A stretch of 64,000 nt of DNA from JASBZA01 sp964392065 (GTDB taxonomy: Bacteria; Bacillota; Clostridia; Saccharofermentanales; Fastidiosipilaceae), in assembly GCA_964392065.1 (NCBI GenBank), contig CAYMOG010000001.1, positions 62,001-126,000 on the forward strand. Reading direction: 5' to 3'. The notes under the pieces are model-generated. The model was not told where the DNA came from. It ran no database searches and saw only the letters and a list, made by a program, of their open reading frames with translations. The translations under genes were made by a program, and so were the position numbers. The number at the start of each line of letters is the position of its first letter. Positions within the stretch are counted from its first letter, which is position 1. This document shows positions 51,233 through 59,702 of the stretch, in pieces.

Positions 51233-52828
51233 ATGCAAAAGAAATCAATACTCGCATTCTTATTAGTATTTAGTATCGTCTTAGGTGGAGGTTTTGTGGT
51301 TCCTTCCGTTTTAGCGACAGGTACCAGTTCATCAGAAGAAGACTTTTCTACACAAGAACAGCGCGATAGACTCCAAGCGCTTAGAGATCAAGAATATGCC
51401 CTCAGTCAGAGACAAGCAGAACTTGATTTCCAGATGTCTCAAGTGAAAAGTGAAATCGACTCACTTAATCTTCAAAATCAAGAACTTAATACACAGCTTG
51501 AATCTCTTCTTGCAGAAGGTGTAATTCTTCAGAGCGAATACGATCAACTTATTGAGGAATTGGCCCAAGCGAAAAAAGTGATGGAAGAGGCAGTCGCCGC
51601 CTATGATCAAGCGAAGCTTGAAGTGGATGAGAAACAAGAAGAATACGAGTTACGTTTAGTTGCAATGTATAAACGTAGTCAACAATCGGTCTTGGAAGTT
51701 TTACTAAATTCTGATGGTATGACAGGCTTCTTTACTAACTTAGAATTACTAGGAGTAATTGGGCGCTCTGATCAACAAATTCTCGAGGAACTAACCCTTG
51801 CTAGAGAAACTGCAGAGCACAAAAAAACACTAGCGGAAGAATCTAAGAAAGCCTATGAAGAATTTGTAGCGCTTAAAGAAAAAGAAATTCAGATGTTGGC
51901 AGAAGGTGTACGACTCAAGGAAATTGATATTGAAGAATTACAAGCCAATATTATGAATCGTAGTGCCGTATATGATAATTTGAATAATGACTATAGCCAA
52001 GCAGCCTCTGAGATTGAGGGTATAAACAACGAGACAAGTCAAATTTATAATCAAATTGAAGCACAACGTGTTGCTACCCAGGCTGCTAGAGCAGAAGCTA
52101 CCAGAGCGGCTACGGCAACACGTGCAGCAGAAGCAACTAGAGCGGCTGAATATCAACGTGCTCAAGAAGCAACAAGACGGGCAGAGAGTGAACGCCAAGC
52201 GGCCCGCTTAGCTACCCAAAGTGCCGAAAGAGAACGTGAACAATTTCGTCAAGCGACTATTTCTGCACAAAAAGAAATGGAACGTTTAGCCGATGCTACG
52301 CGCGCTGCAGAAGCTGCCCGTAAAGCAACTTCCGCAGCCCAAAATCAAGCACAGGAAAATCAAGCGCCAATCCAATCCTCAAACAGTGTACATAATTCTG
52401 GATTTGTGCACCCAGCACCTGGTAATAGAAGAACCTCAAGTAAGTTCGGTTATCGTATGGATCCACTGATTCCAGGACGTTTAGATAATCATACCGGATT
52501 AGATATTCCAGGTTGGTTTAATGATCCTATAGTATCTGTGATGAGTGGTACGGTTATTACCGCTTCTAATCCATATCCTGGCCAGAGTTATGGTGGATGG
52601 AGCTATGGAAATTATGTAGTCGTTCAACATGATAATGGTACGAGGACACTCTATGCACACTTGAAAACGATCAATGTTCATGTAGGACAGAGGGTAAGCC
52701 AGGGACAACGTATTGGGGGTATGGGATCTACTGGAAAATCTACAGGATGTCACTTGCATTTCGAAGTACAAATTCCTAATGCAGGGGGAGGATACACACG
52801 GGTTAATCCTTATCCCTATATTTACTAG
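51233..52828 (+). CDS. M23 murein hydrolase with long coiled coil (EnvC/PcsB-like)
   Basis: 531 residues. A signal peptide (about 1-29, ending VLATG) is followed by a long coiled coil (about 40-280) of the kind FtsX grips. Then comes a low-complexity stretch (about 281-375) built from Ala, Thr, Arg and Glu, with repeated ATRAAEA units. A C-terminal LytM/M23 zinc endopeptidase domain (about 395-531) has HTGLDI and the HLHFEV metal site. Predicted exported, FtsEX-activated cell-separation hydrolase that cuts peptidoglycan cross-links. GGAGAA lies before the ATG. A terminator follows. Confidence 0.92.
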   Translation: MQKKSILAFLLVFSIVLGGGFVVPSVLATGTSSSEEDFSTQEQRDRLQALRDQEYALSQRQAELDFQMSQVKSEIDSLNLQNQELNTQLESLLAEGVILQSEYDQLIEELAQAKKVMEEAVAAYDQAKLEVDEKQEEYELRLVAMYKRSQQSVLEVLLNSDGMTGFFTNLELLGVIGRSDQQILEELTLARETAEHKKTLAEESKKAYEEFVALKEKEIQMLAEGVRLKEIDIEELQANIMNRSAVYDNLNNDYSQAASEIEGINNETSQIYNQIEAQRVATQAARAEATRAATATRAAEATRAAEYQRAQEATRRAESERQAARLATQSAEREREQFRQATISAQKEMERLADATRAAEAARKATSAAQNQAQENQAPIQSSNSVHNSGFVHPAPGNRRTSSKFGYRMDPLIPGRLDNHTGLDIPGWFNDPIVSVMSGTVITASNPYPGQSYGGWSYGNYVVVQHDNGTRTLYAHLKTINVHVGQRVSQGQRIGGMGSTGKSTGCHLHFEVQIPNAGGGYTRVNPYPYIY

Positions 52829-52858
52829 AGTTTATAAAAAATTGAATTATAGGAAACT

Positions 52859-52894
52859 TCTGTCGTTATGCTGAGCATGACGGCAGATTTTTTT
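52859..52894 (+). terminator. Terminator after the M23 hydrolase
   Basis: A 12-bp stem TCTGTCGTTATG/CATGACGGCAGA (two G-U pairs) is followed by seven T residues. Confidence 0.92.
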
Positions 52895-52974
52895 CTAAGA
52901 ATGCTTTATTATAGTAGTCATTAAATCATCAGCATTTTATTTCGCTATTGTGATAGTTAGAGAAAGGTTTAAAT

Positions 52975-54381
52975 ATGAATCAAAATAATAATACACCTGA
53001 ATGGCAACATAGAAGCCGTATTCCTCAACAAAATGGGAATTCTCCCCCAACGGGTAGGCCTATGCCAGGGAGTTTATATAATAATAGACAGAAGAAGTCT
53101 TCACTGTTTCCGGTTTTATTAAGTGTTTTTCTGACTTTTGTTATCACGACAGGACTCGTTTGGGGCTTGTCGATTCAGGGGTTTTTGCCAGGCACTGAAC
53201 AGAATATAAGTAGAAGAGACTTGCCATCTGGTTATGAAGTTGGCGACTTCGGACTTAGCATTCATACAAATGATCCTCAAGCAAAAGCAGCTGCGGAGAA
53301 GCTCGCAGAAGCGGTAAAAGCTTTGGAGGATAATTATTTTAAAGTTCTAAGCCCTGCAGAAATTCTTGAGGCATTGACTATAGGTATGTCCAATTCTATG
53401 GAGAGCAAGTACACCTACTATATGAGTAGAGAAGAAGTACAACAATTCATGGAATCTATGAGTGGAAACTATTCAGGTATCGGCGCCACAGTTAGTAAAG
53501 ATGAGAATACGGGTACTTTTGTTATCGTAACCGTTATGGAAAATGGACCCGCTTTCGAAGCAGGTCTCCAAGCACAAGATGTTGTATTAGAAGTAGATGG
53601 CAAGTCAACAAGTAATTTTTCATCACCAACAGAACTAGCTAATAATGTTAAAGGTGAGGAAGGTACAAGGGTTGTCTTAACAATTGAAAGAGATGGAGAG
53701 CAACTAGAAGTCCCTATAGTCCGTGGCCGTGTCCAGGTAGAGACGATACACACAAGAATGCTTACGGATTCAATAGGTTACATGCAGATTACAGAATTTG
53801 CTACGAATCTACCCGAGCAGTTTGAAGCGGGAATGAACACATTGTTGAATGGAGGCGCTGAACATATTGTTTTCGATTTAAGAGGAAACCCTGGTGGAAG
53901 TGCGGATGCTGTGGTGAAGGTTCTTGATAGTCTTCTTCCTGAGAAGCTCATCGCACAAGTAAGAGGAAGAGAAGCAGGACAATCCCATCAAGAGACGTGG
54001 TCATCTGATGCGGAAATGATGGTACCAGAATCTATGCGCTATGCTATTTTACTAAATGGCGGTTCCGCTTCAGCAGCGGAGTTATTTAGTGGTGTGCTAC
54101 AAGATCATGGTAAAGCGGTTTTAATTGGTGAAACAACCTATGGAAAAGGATCCGGAACAATACTCCATAAGCTTCAAGACGGTTCTGCAATAAATATAAC
54201 AATCTTCAATTATTTCTTACCTAGTGGGAGACTTATCGAAGAAAGTGGTCTTGATCCCGATATCCCTGCTGAACCCATTGCAGCGGAGTATCGCGCAATA
54301 CCCTATAATAAATTGGAGCCAGATCAAGATGATGCCTTGCAAAAAGCATTAGATCATCTAGAAGGTAATAGTGGTGCATAA
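52975..54381 (+). CDS. C-terminal processing protease (S41)
   Basis: 468 residues. A cytoplasmic Asn/Pro-rich tail of about 42 residues and a membrane anchor (about 43-66) come first. A PDZ domain (about 165-245, SGIGATVS, GPAFEAGLQAQDVVLEVDGKS) and the tail-specific protease core follow. The catalytic motif is NGGSASAAEL (361-370) with the general base Lys391 in TYGKGSGT. GNPGG at about 304-308 is also conserved. CtpA/CtpB-type enzymes trim exported proteins; next to ftsEX and the M23 hydrolase it may process the division hydrolase, which is inference. AAAGG precedes the ATG. Confidence 0.93.
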   Translation: MNQNNNTPEWQHRSRIPQQNGNSPPTGRPMPGSLYNNRQKKSSLFPVLLSVFLTFVITTGLVWGLSIQGFLPGTEQNISRRDLPSGYEVGDFGLSIHTNDPQAKAAAEKLAEAVKALEDNYFKVLSPAEILEALTIGMSNSMESKYTYYMSREEVQQFMESMSGNYSGIGATVSKDENTGTFVIVTVMENGPAFEAGLQAQDVVLEVDGKSTSNFSSPTELANNVKGEEGTRVVLTIERDGEQLEVPIVRGRVQVETIHTRMLTDSIGYMQITEFATNLPEQFEAGMNTLLNGGAEHIVFDLRGNPGGSADAVVKVLDSLLPEKLIAQVRGREAGQSHQETWSSDAEMMVPESMRYAILLNGGSASAAELFSGVLQDHGKAVLIGETTYGKGSGTILHKLQDGSAINITIFNYFLPSGRLIEESGLDPDIPAEPIAAEYRAIPYNKLEPDQDDALQKALDHLEGNSGA

Positions 54382-54383
54382 TT

Positions 54384-55169
54384 ATGAAACAATATAATGC
54401 TTTGGCCAACGTATATGATCGTTTTCAGGGAAATATAAATTTTTCATCATGGGCGAAATTCCTTCAGGATATTTATGAAAAATATGCTGGAGAAGCGTGT
54501 TTGGAAAACCCTGGTATGGCTGCTAGGTCTCTTGCTGTGGATTTAGGCTGTGGAAGTGGGAAACTCGCCATTCAACTTGCCGATATGGGTTGGCATGTGG
54601 TGGCCGTAGATGCTGCCGACGAGATGTTAGAAGTGGCTGCTTACCATGCTCAGGAACACTTCGGTGAGAAGGAAATGCCTATTTATTTCTTCCAAGAGGA
54701 TATAACAGATTTAGATTTACCTATGACCGTGAATCTCGCTTATACAAGCTTGGATACAATAAATCATATTGAAGCTTCAGCGCTTGAGGGCATGTTTAAA
54801 CAATTGAAAAAAACTATGAAACCTGGGGCAGTATTATGTTTTGACTTGTTACAATGGTCATACATGGAAAAGGCATTCCATGAGGAAGTGTATTATGACG
54901 TAACAGATGAGTATGCTGTTTTGTGGCAGAATAACTTGTCCATGGAGAAACAAGAAAACTTAGCGTCGATTTCTGTTTTCGTTTTGCAAGATAATGGTTT
55001 CTATACAAGAGAAGATATTGAGATTGTAGAATACTACCATAATCCCGCAGCTATTATGAGCATTTTAGAGGATATAGGTTTTCGAGTGGAAGAAATTCAA
55101 CTAGCTGAAGAGTACTATACAGACTTACAAGGACAAAATCGGCATTTTATCGTTGCCGTAAAGGATTAG
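54384..55169 (+). CDS. SAM-dependent methyltransferase
   Basis: 261 residues, class I Rossmann methyltransferase. Motif I is VDLGCGSGKLAIQLADMGW (about 53-71), with the acidic residue of motif II in VVAVDAADEML. Substrate unknown. It begins two bases after the protease stop, so expression is coupled to it, and Hsp33 follows 3 bases after its stop. The run protease-methyltransferase-Hsp33 forms one transcript. Confidence 0.88.
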   Translation: MKQYNALANVYDRFQGNINFSSWAKFLQDIYEKYAGEACLENPGMAARSLAVDLGCGSGKLAIQLADMGWHVVAVDAADEMLEVAAYHAQEHFGEKEMPIYFFQEDITDLDLPMTVNLAYTSLDTINHIEASALEGMFKQLKKTMKPGAVLCFDLLQWSYMEKAFHEEVYYDVTDEYAVLWQNNLSMEKQENLASISVFVLQDNGFYTREDIEIVEYYHNPAAIMSILEDIGFRVEEIQLAEEYYTDLQGQNRHFIVAVKD

Positions 55170-55172
55170 ACC

Positions 55173-56111
55173 ATGCAAATAGATTTAAATTTACAAGAAA
55201 AAGGTGATCATTTAGTTCGGGCTTTGGCACTAGATGGTTATGTGCGTTTGACGGCTTTACGCTCCACTCAAACGGTTGAAGCGGCAAGAGCTGCTCATGA
55301 CCTAAGCCCATTATCTACAGTCGCTCTCGGACGATTTATGGGAGGTTTACAACTTCTCTCTATGGATCTAAAAAATGAAGAGGATAGTATAACAGGAACG
55401 ATCAAAAGCGATGGAGACCTAAGAGGCATGACGGCTGTAGTGAAACAAAATGCCGATATTAAAGGTTATACTATAAATACTAAGGTGCCGAGCTATTACA
55501 AGGAAGGCAAAGAATCAAAATTTGATGTACACAGGGCAGTGGGAAATGGTGTACTTACTATTGTTCGAGAACAAGCAGGCGCTAAACCCTATAGTGGTTC
55601 TACTAACTTGATCTCAGGAGAAATAGCGGAAGACTTTACTTACTATATGGCGGTCTCAGAGCAAATTCCTACTGTAATGGGTTTAGGCGTTCTTGTGGAT
55701 GCGCATGGTGTTAAACATGCAGGTGGGTACTTAGTCCAGCTTCTCCCAGGAGCAAGTGATGAGGTGATTACTTATCTGGAAAATCGTATAGCAGGGTTTC
55801 CAGATGTTACCTATCTCATGGAAGAAGGTTTTTCGCCAGCACAAATTCTAGACCTTCTAATGGGGGATCCAGATATTCAGTATTTAGAAACAAAATCTAC
55901 AAGATTTTCTTGTGATTGTAACCATGAACGTATCCTAAGTATTGTGCATTCCTTAAGTATGAAGGATATTAATGAATTACGAGAAGAAGGTAATGGGGTA
56001 GACATTGTTTGTGAATTTTGCAATACCACCCATCATGTGCGTAATGAGGAACTGGATGAAATTGTACTAACTAGAGCACAAGGAATTCAATTTACAGAAA
56101 TTGAAGAGTAG
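55173..56111 (+). CDS. hslO: Redox-regulated chaperone Hsp33
   Basis: 312 residues. The C-terminal zinc switch has Cys247-x-Cys249 and Cys280-xx-Cys283, exactly the CxC...CxxC pattern that binds zinc when reduced and forms disulfides on oxidation to activate the chaperone. The N-terminal domain begins DHLVRALALDGYVRLTAL. AAGGAT precedes ATG 55173. Together with the PerR-controlled catalase it shows investment in oxidant defence. Confidence 0.96.
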   Translation: MQIDLNLQEKGDHLVRALALDGYVRLTALRSTQTVEAARAAHDLSPLSTVALGRFMGGLQLLSMDLKNEEDSITGTIKSDGDLRGMTAVVKQNADIKGYTINTKVPSYYKEGKESKFDVHRAVGNGVLTIVREQAGAKPYSGSTNLISGEIAEDFTYYMAVSEQIPTVMGLGVLVDAHGVKHAGGYLVQLLPGASDEVITYLENRIAGFPDVTYLMEEGFSPAQILDLLMGDPDIQYLETKSTRFSCDCNHERILSIVHSLSMKDINELREEGNGVDIVCEFCNTTHHVRNEELDEIVLTRAQGIQFTEIEE

Positions 56112-56178
56112 CGCTATGAAAAGTATCGTGAAATTCACTTCACGTTTGGCAACGCATTCTTATAAAATGGACTAAATT

Positions 56179-56197
56179 TCAGAAATTTCTGAGTTTT
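56179..56197 (+). terminator. Possible terminator after hslO
   Basis: The perfect 14-base palindrome TCAGAAATTTCTGA is followed by GTTTTT. The RNA stem would be short. Confidence 0.4.
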
Positions 56198-56240
56198 TAG
56201 AGAAAAAGTGAAAAAATATATTTAGAATTGCAAAAATCCC

Positions 56241-56269
56241 TTGATTTCTTTTGTATTATCCTTTACAAT
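56241..56269 (+). promoter_or_regulatory. Promoter of the S10 ribosomal protein operon
   Basis: TTGATT (56241-56246), a 17-base spacer and TACAAT (56264-56269). The transcript would have a leader of about 255 bases before rpsJ. Confidence 0.65.
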
Positions 56270-56421
56270 GCTTGAGCATGTGCCAAAAAAGTACATGCAG
56301 AAGTCAGAGATTGCCGCATATACGGCTGCGTTGTATAGGCGGGTAACTTTGATGGATAAGTCATCCAGAGAGATGACAGCAGGTATAACCTGAGAGGCAG
56401 TGTAGGCCATAGGCCAACATG

Positions 56422-56460
56422 AACCCGAAACAGCTCATTAGGAAGTTGGAGTCGGGTTTT
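56422..56460 (+). promoter_or_regulatory. Possible attenuator hairpin in the S10 leader
   Basis: Arms AACCCGA (56422-56428) and TCGGGTT (56452-56458) with an inner CTC/GAG pairing are followed by TTAT. The form resembles a weak terminator and could allow premature termination in response to a ribosomal protein. The mechanism is inference. Confidence 0.4.
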
Positions 56461-56529
56461 ATGATGGCAAAGGAAGAAACGCCCGGATGAGTAGTTACCT
56501 GTAGCAGCAAAATTAGGAGGAAGTAAGAA

Positions 56530-56841
56530 ATGGCAAGTAATCAAAAGATTAGAATCAGACTAAAAGCTTATGACCATCAAGTATTAGATGGTTCAGCAGA
56601 AAGAATTGTAGAAACAGCGAAGAGAACAGGCGCCAGTGTATCTGGTCCAATCCCTCTACCAACCGATAAGGAAATCGTTACGATTCTACGTTCTCCTCAT
56701 AAGCATAAGGATTCTCGTGAACAGTTTGAGATGAGAACGCATAAACGTCTGATTGATATCTTGGCACCAAACCAGAAGACTGTTGAAGCACTAATGCGTT
56801 TAGATATGCCAGCTGGTGTGAACATCGAGATTAAGCTGTAA
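56530..56841 (+). CDS. rpsJ: Ribosomal protein S10
   Basis: 103 residues, normal length. IRIRLKAYDHQVLDGSAERIVE and the loop GPIPLPTDKEIVTILRSPHKHKDSREQFE (in parts: GPIPLPTDKE, HKHKDSREQFE) are diagnostic. It is a small-subunit head protein and also a NusB partner in antitermination. First gene of the S10-spc cluster, with AGGAGG 9 bases before the ATG. Confidence 0.99.
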   Translation: MASNQKIRIRLKAYDHQVLDGSAERIVETAKRTGASVSGPIPLPTDKEIVTILRSPHKHKDSREQFEMRTHKRLIDILAPNQKTVEALMRLDMPAGVNIEIKL

Positions 56842-56906
56842 ACCGTCGTAGACGGTGGTCAATGTTCACCATAGTAGTGAACCAATAACCAGGAGGAAAT
56901 AAGATT
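56842..56906 (+). other. Two hairpins between rpsJ and rplC
   Basis: ACCGTC/GACGGT (3-base loop) immediately after the S10 stop region, then GTTCAC/GTGAAC (7-base loop, with GGT/ACC outer pairs), before AGGAGG of L3. No T tract follows, so these are not terminators; processing or translational control is possible. Confidence 0.5.
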
Positions 56907-57557
56907 ATGGAAAAATTCATGATAGGCAAGAAAGCGGGTATGACACAGATCTTTGATGCGTCAGGTAAAGCAGTTCCTGTAACCGTTATCGATTGTGGCC
57001 CCTTGACTGTCGTTCAGAAGAAAAACGAAGAAACCGATAAGTACAATGCTGTACAGGTTGCTTATGACGAAGTATCTGAGAATAAGCTCAATAAACCTAA
57101 GCTAGGTGTATTCAAGAAAGCAGAGACTAAATCTTTCCGTAGCGTGAGTGAATTCCGTGTGGAAGATGTTGATGCTTTTGATCTGGGTCAAGAGTTGAAT
57201 GTTGCGGATATGTTTGCAGTAGGAGACGTAGTTGACGTTAGAGGTAAATCTAAAGGTAAAGGCTATGCGGGTAACGTAAAACGCCATAACCAAAAAGGTG
57301 GACACGAAGGCCATGGTTCTAAATACCACAGAGAAGTAGGTTCCATGGGTTCATCGGCAACACCCGCTCGTGTTCGCAAAGGTAAAAAAATGCCTGGTCA
57401 ACTAGGTAATAAGATGGTAACTATAATGAATCTTGATGTTGCTTTTGTTGATGGTGAGCGTAATATTATTGCGGTTAAAGGTGCCATTCCAGGATCAAAC
57501 GGAACAGTAGTTACGATTACGGATTCGGTAAAAGTAAGCAAAAGGGTTGAAGCGTAA
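56907..57557 (+). CDS. rplC: Ribosomal protein L3
   Basis: 216 residues. Starts MEKFMIGKKAGMTQIFDASG; the long loop KGKGYAGNVKRHNQKGGHEGHGSKYHR (in parts: KGYAGNVKRHNQKGG, HGSKYHR) reaches the peptidyl transferase centre. An early assembly protein of the large subunit. Its upstream gap (65 bases) is the longest within the operon's first half and contains two hairpins. Confidence 0.99.
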   Translation: MEKFMIGKKAGMTQIFDASGKAVPVTVIDCGPLTVVQKKNEETDKYNAVQVAYDEVSENKLNKPKLGVFKKAETKSFRSVSEFRVEDVDAFDLGQELNVADMFAVGDVVDVRGKSKGKGYAGNVKRHNQKGGHEGHGSKYHREVGSMGSSATPARVRKGKKMPGQLGNKMVTIMNLDVAFVDGERNIIAVKGAIPGSNGTVVTITDSVKVSKRVEA

Positions 57558-57568
57558 GGAGGAGCGAA

Positions 57569-58192
57569 ATGGCTAAAGTTGATTTATACAACGTAGAGGG
57601 CAAGGTCGTAGGCGATTACGAATTGCAGGACTCCATCTTTGGGATTGAACCTAACGAGCATGTAGTCTTACAAGTCGTAAATGCACAGCTTGCTAATCGC
57701 CGTCAGGGCACTGCGAAAACAAAGGTAAGAAGTGAAGTAAGAGGTGGTGGACGTAAACCTTGGCGCCAAAAAGGCACAGGTAGAGCACGTCATGGTTCCA
57801 CAAGATCCCCAATTTGGGTTGGTGGTGGTGTGACCTTTGGTCCTACTCCTAGACTTTACAAGAAGAGTGTTAATAAGAAGGTTCGTCGTCTTGCGATGAA
57901 GTCTGTTCTTAGTGCTAAACTTGCAAATAAGAAGTTATTTGTACTAGATACATTGAAATTCGAGACACCTAAAACACGTGAATTTGTACAAGTTCTTAAG
58001 AATCTCGAGATTGTTGATTCTGTCTTATTTGTAGTGGGTGAAGATAAGAATAATGTTTTATTATCAGCGAGAAACATCCCAAATGTTCATATCGCTCAAT
58101 ATAATACAATTAATGTCTATGATATTTTGAAAAATGATTCCTTTGTCATGACGAAGGAAGCTGCAGATAAAATTCAGGAGGTTTTCGCGTAA
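57569..58192 (+). CDS. rplD: Ribosomal protein L4
   Basis: 207 residues. RRQGTAKTKVRSEVRGGGRKPWRQKGTGRARHGS (in parts: RGGGRKPWRQKGTGRARHG) is the exit-tunnel loop. In gamma-proteobacteria L4 represses its own operon through the leader; whether this holds here is unknown. AGGAGG precedes the ATG. The stop overlaps the L23 start by one base. Confidence 0.99.
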   Translation: MAKVDLYNVEGKVVGDYELQDSIFGIEPNEHVVLQVVNAQLANRRQGTAKTKVRSEVRGGGRKPWRQKGTGRARHGSTRSPIWVGGGVTFGPTPRLYKKSVNKKVRRLAMKSVLSAKLANKKLFVLDTLKFETPKTREFVQVLKNLEIVDSVLFVVGEDKNNVLLSARNIPNVHIAQYNTINVYDILKNDSFVMTKEAADKIQEVFA

Positions 58193-58545
58193 TGAAAAGA
58201 GCAGAAGAAATTATCATTAAGCCGATCATTACTGAGCATTCTACAGATGGATTAGCAGACGGATTGTACACATTCCAAGTTGCTAAAGGTGCTACTAAGC
58301 CTGAAATTCGTCGTGCAGTGGAAGAGTTATTCGGTGTAAAGGTAATACGAGTAAATACTATGAACGTTAGTGGTAAACACAAACGTATGGGCTATACAAG
58401 TGGTAAGACATCCGCTTGGAAGAAAGCCGTCGTTCAAATTGACTTGGATCCTCAAGATACAGTGTATTTAACTGAGGGTGGCAAGGAGAAAAAATTAGAA
58501 CGCAAATACAATACTGTTATTGAAGAGCTAGGCTTTGGCCAATAG
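58192..58545 (+). CDS. rplW: Ribosomal protein L23
   Basis: 117 residues, somewhat longer than the usual 95-100 because of a C-terminal tail after the core (from about 95, GGKEKKLERKYNTVIEEL). Core: IIIKPIITEHSTDGL, YTFQVAKGATKPEIRRAVEELFGVKV. Sits at the tunnel exit and docks trigger factor and SRP. Start overlaps the L4 stop (TAATG). Confidence 0.98.
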   Translation: MKRAEEIIIKPIITEHSTDGLADGLYTFQVAKGATKPEIRRAVEELFGVKVIRVNTMNVSGKHKRMGYTSGKTSAWKKAVVQIDLDPQDTVYLTEGGKEKKLERKYNTVIEELGFGQ

Positions 58546-58569
58546 TGAGTAGAAAGAAGGAGAGATAAC

Positions 58570-59409
58570 ATGCCAGTAAAAAATTATAAACCTACATCTC
58601 CCGCTAGAAGACTGATGTCAGTTGCTGACTACTCAGGCTTGACGAAGAAGGCGCCAGAGAAAAAACTCTTGGCTCCCCGTAAGAAAACAGCCGGTAGAAA
58701 TAGCTATGGCAGAATTACGGTTCGTCATATTGGCGGAGGTAATAAGCGTAAGATTCGTACAATTGACTGGAAGAGAAAAGACAAAGATGGTATTCCAGCA
58801 CGAGTAGAAGCTCTTGAGTATGATCCGAATCGTACCGCACATCTTGCCTTGTTGCTCTATGCAGATGGTGAGAGACGCTATATCTTAGCACCAGAAGGTG
58901 TAAAAGTAGGCGACACGCTGATGAGCGGTGAGGAAGCAGAAATTAAAGTGGGTAATACAAAAACGCTTGCCCAATTACCTGTAGGTTCAGTTATTCATAA
59001 TATTGAACTAAAACCCGGACATGGTGCTCAGATGGTAAAGTCTGCAGGTGCTAGTGCACAATTAACAGCCAAGGAAGGCAAATATGGTCTTATTAGACTA
59101 CCTTCTGGTGAAGTGCGTATGGTATTACTAAACTGCCGCGCTACGCTAGGTTCTGTTGGGAACAGAGAGCATGAGAATATCCGTGTAGGTAAAGCCGGTA
59201 AATCTCGTCACAAGGGAATCCGACCAACTGTTCGTGGTGTCGTTATGAACCCAGTTGATCACCCTCACGGTGGTGGTGAAGGTAAGTCACCAATAGGTCG
59301 TCCTTCTCCTGTAACGCCATGGGGTAAGAAGACTCTTGGTAAGAAGACTCGTAAGAAGAATAAGAAATCAAATATGTACATTGTAAGCAGAAGAAAGCAA
59401 GGGAGGTAG
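58570..59409 (+). CDS. rplB: Ribosomal protein L2
   Basis: 279 residues, normal. KNYKPTSPARR, RHIGGGNKRKIRTIDWKR, and the catalytic-centre region VMNPVDHPHGGGEGKSPIGR with the conserved His are present. One of the most conserved rRNA-binding proteins. The S19 ribosome binding site GGAGG lies within the last codons of this gene. Confidence 0.99.
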   Translation: MPVKNYKPTSPARRLMSVADYSGLTKKAPEKKLLAPRKKTAGRNSYGRITVRHIGGGNKRKIRTIDWKRKDKDGIPARVEALEYDPNRTAHLALLLYADGERRYILAPEGVKVGDTLMSGEEAEIKVGNTKTLAQLPVGSVIHNIELKPGHGAQMVKSAGASAQLTAKEGKYGLIRLPSGEVRMVLLNCRATLGSVGNREHENIRVGKAGKSRHKGIRPTVRGVVMNPVDHPHGGGEGKSPIGRPSPVTPWGKKTLGKKTRKKNKKSNMYIVSRRKQGR

Positions 59410-59412
59410 GAT

Positions 59413-59685
59413 ATGAGTCGTTCAACTAAAAAAGGATTTTTTGTTGAAGAATCCCTCATGAATAAAATTGAGGCTATGAATGCCAATAATGAGAAGAAGG
59501 TCGTTAAGACTTGGTCTAGATCGTCTACTATCTTCCCAGAATTCGTAGGACATACAATTGCAGTTCATGATGGTAGAAAACATGTTCCTGTTTATATTAC
59601 AGAGGATATGGTCGGACATAAGCTGGGTGAATTTGCCTTGACAAGAACCTACCGCGGACATACACGTGCCGACGGTAAAGCATAA
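59413..59685 (+). CDS. rpsS: Ribosomal protein S19
   Basis: 90 residues. MSRSTKKGFFVEESLMNKIE, TWSRSSTIFPEFVGHTIAVHDGRKHVPVYI (in part) and the C-terminal GEFALTRTYRGHTRADGKA are typical. Small-subunit head protein that contacts the decoding region. Confidence 0.99.
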   Translation: MSRSTKKGFFVEESLMNKIEAMNANNEKKVVKTWSRSSTIFPEFVGHTIAVHDGRKHVPVYITEDMVGHKLGEFALTRTYRGHTRADGKA

Positions 59686-59702
59686 GGAAGGGGGATAAGA
59701 TT

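Larger units (their letters stand above)
56112..56529 (+). other. 418-base region with promoter and structured leader of the S10 operon
   Basis: It begins with hairpin CGTGAA/TTCACG just after hslO and a palindrome at 56179-56192. The S10 promoter lies at 56241-56269. The remaining 250 bases form an untranslated leader with several hairpins: GCCG/CGGC near 56313, a perfect GTCATC/GATGAC (6-base loop) near 56360, AGGT/ACCT near 56385, and a larger AACCCGA/TCGGGTT (56422-56458) followed by TTAT. No peptide of note and no known riboswitch core is recognised. Confidence 0.6.

Noticed and set aside
56270..56529. T-box or known riboswitch in the S10 leader
   Set aside because: No T-box AGGGTGGNACCGCG-like core, no specifier stem and no recognisable metabolite-riboswitch core; kept only as an unassigned structured leader.
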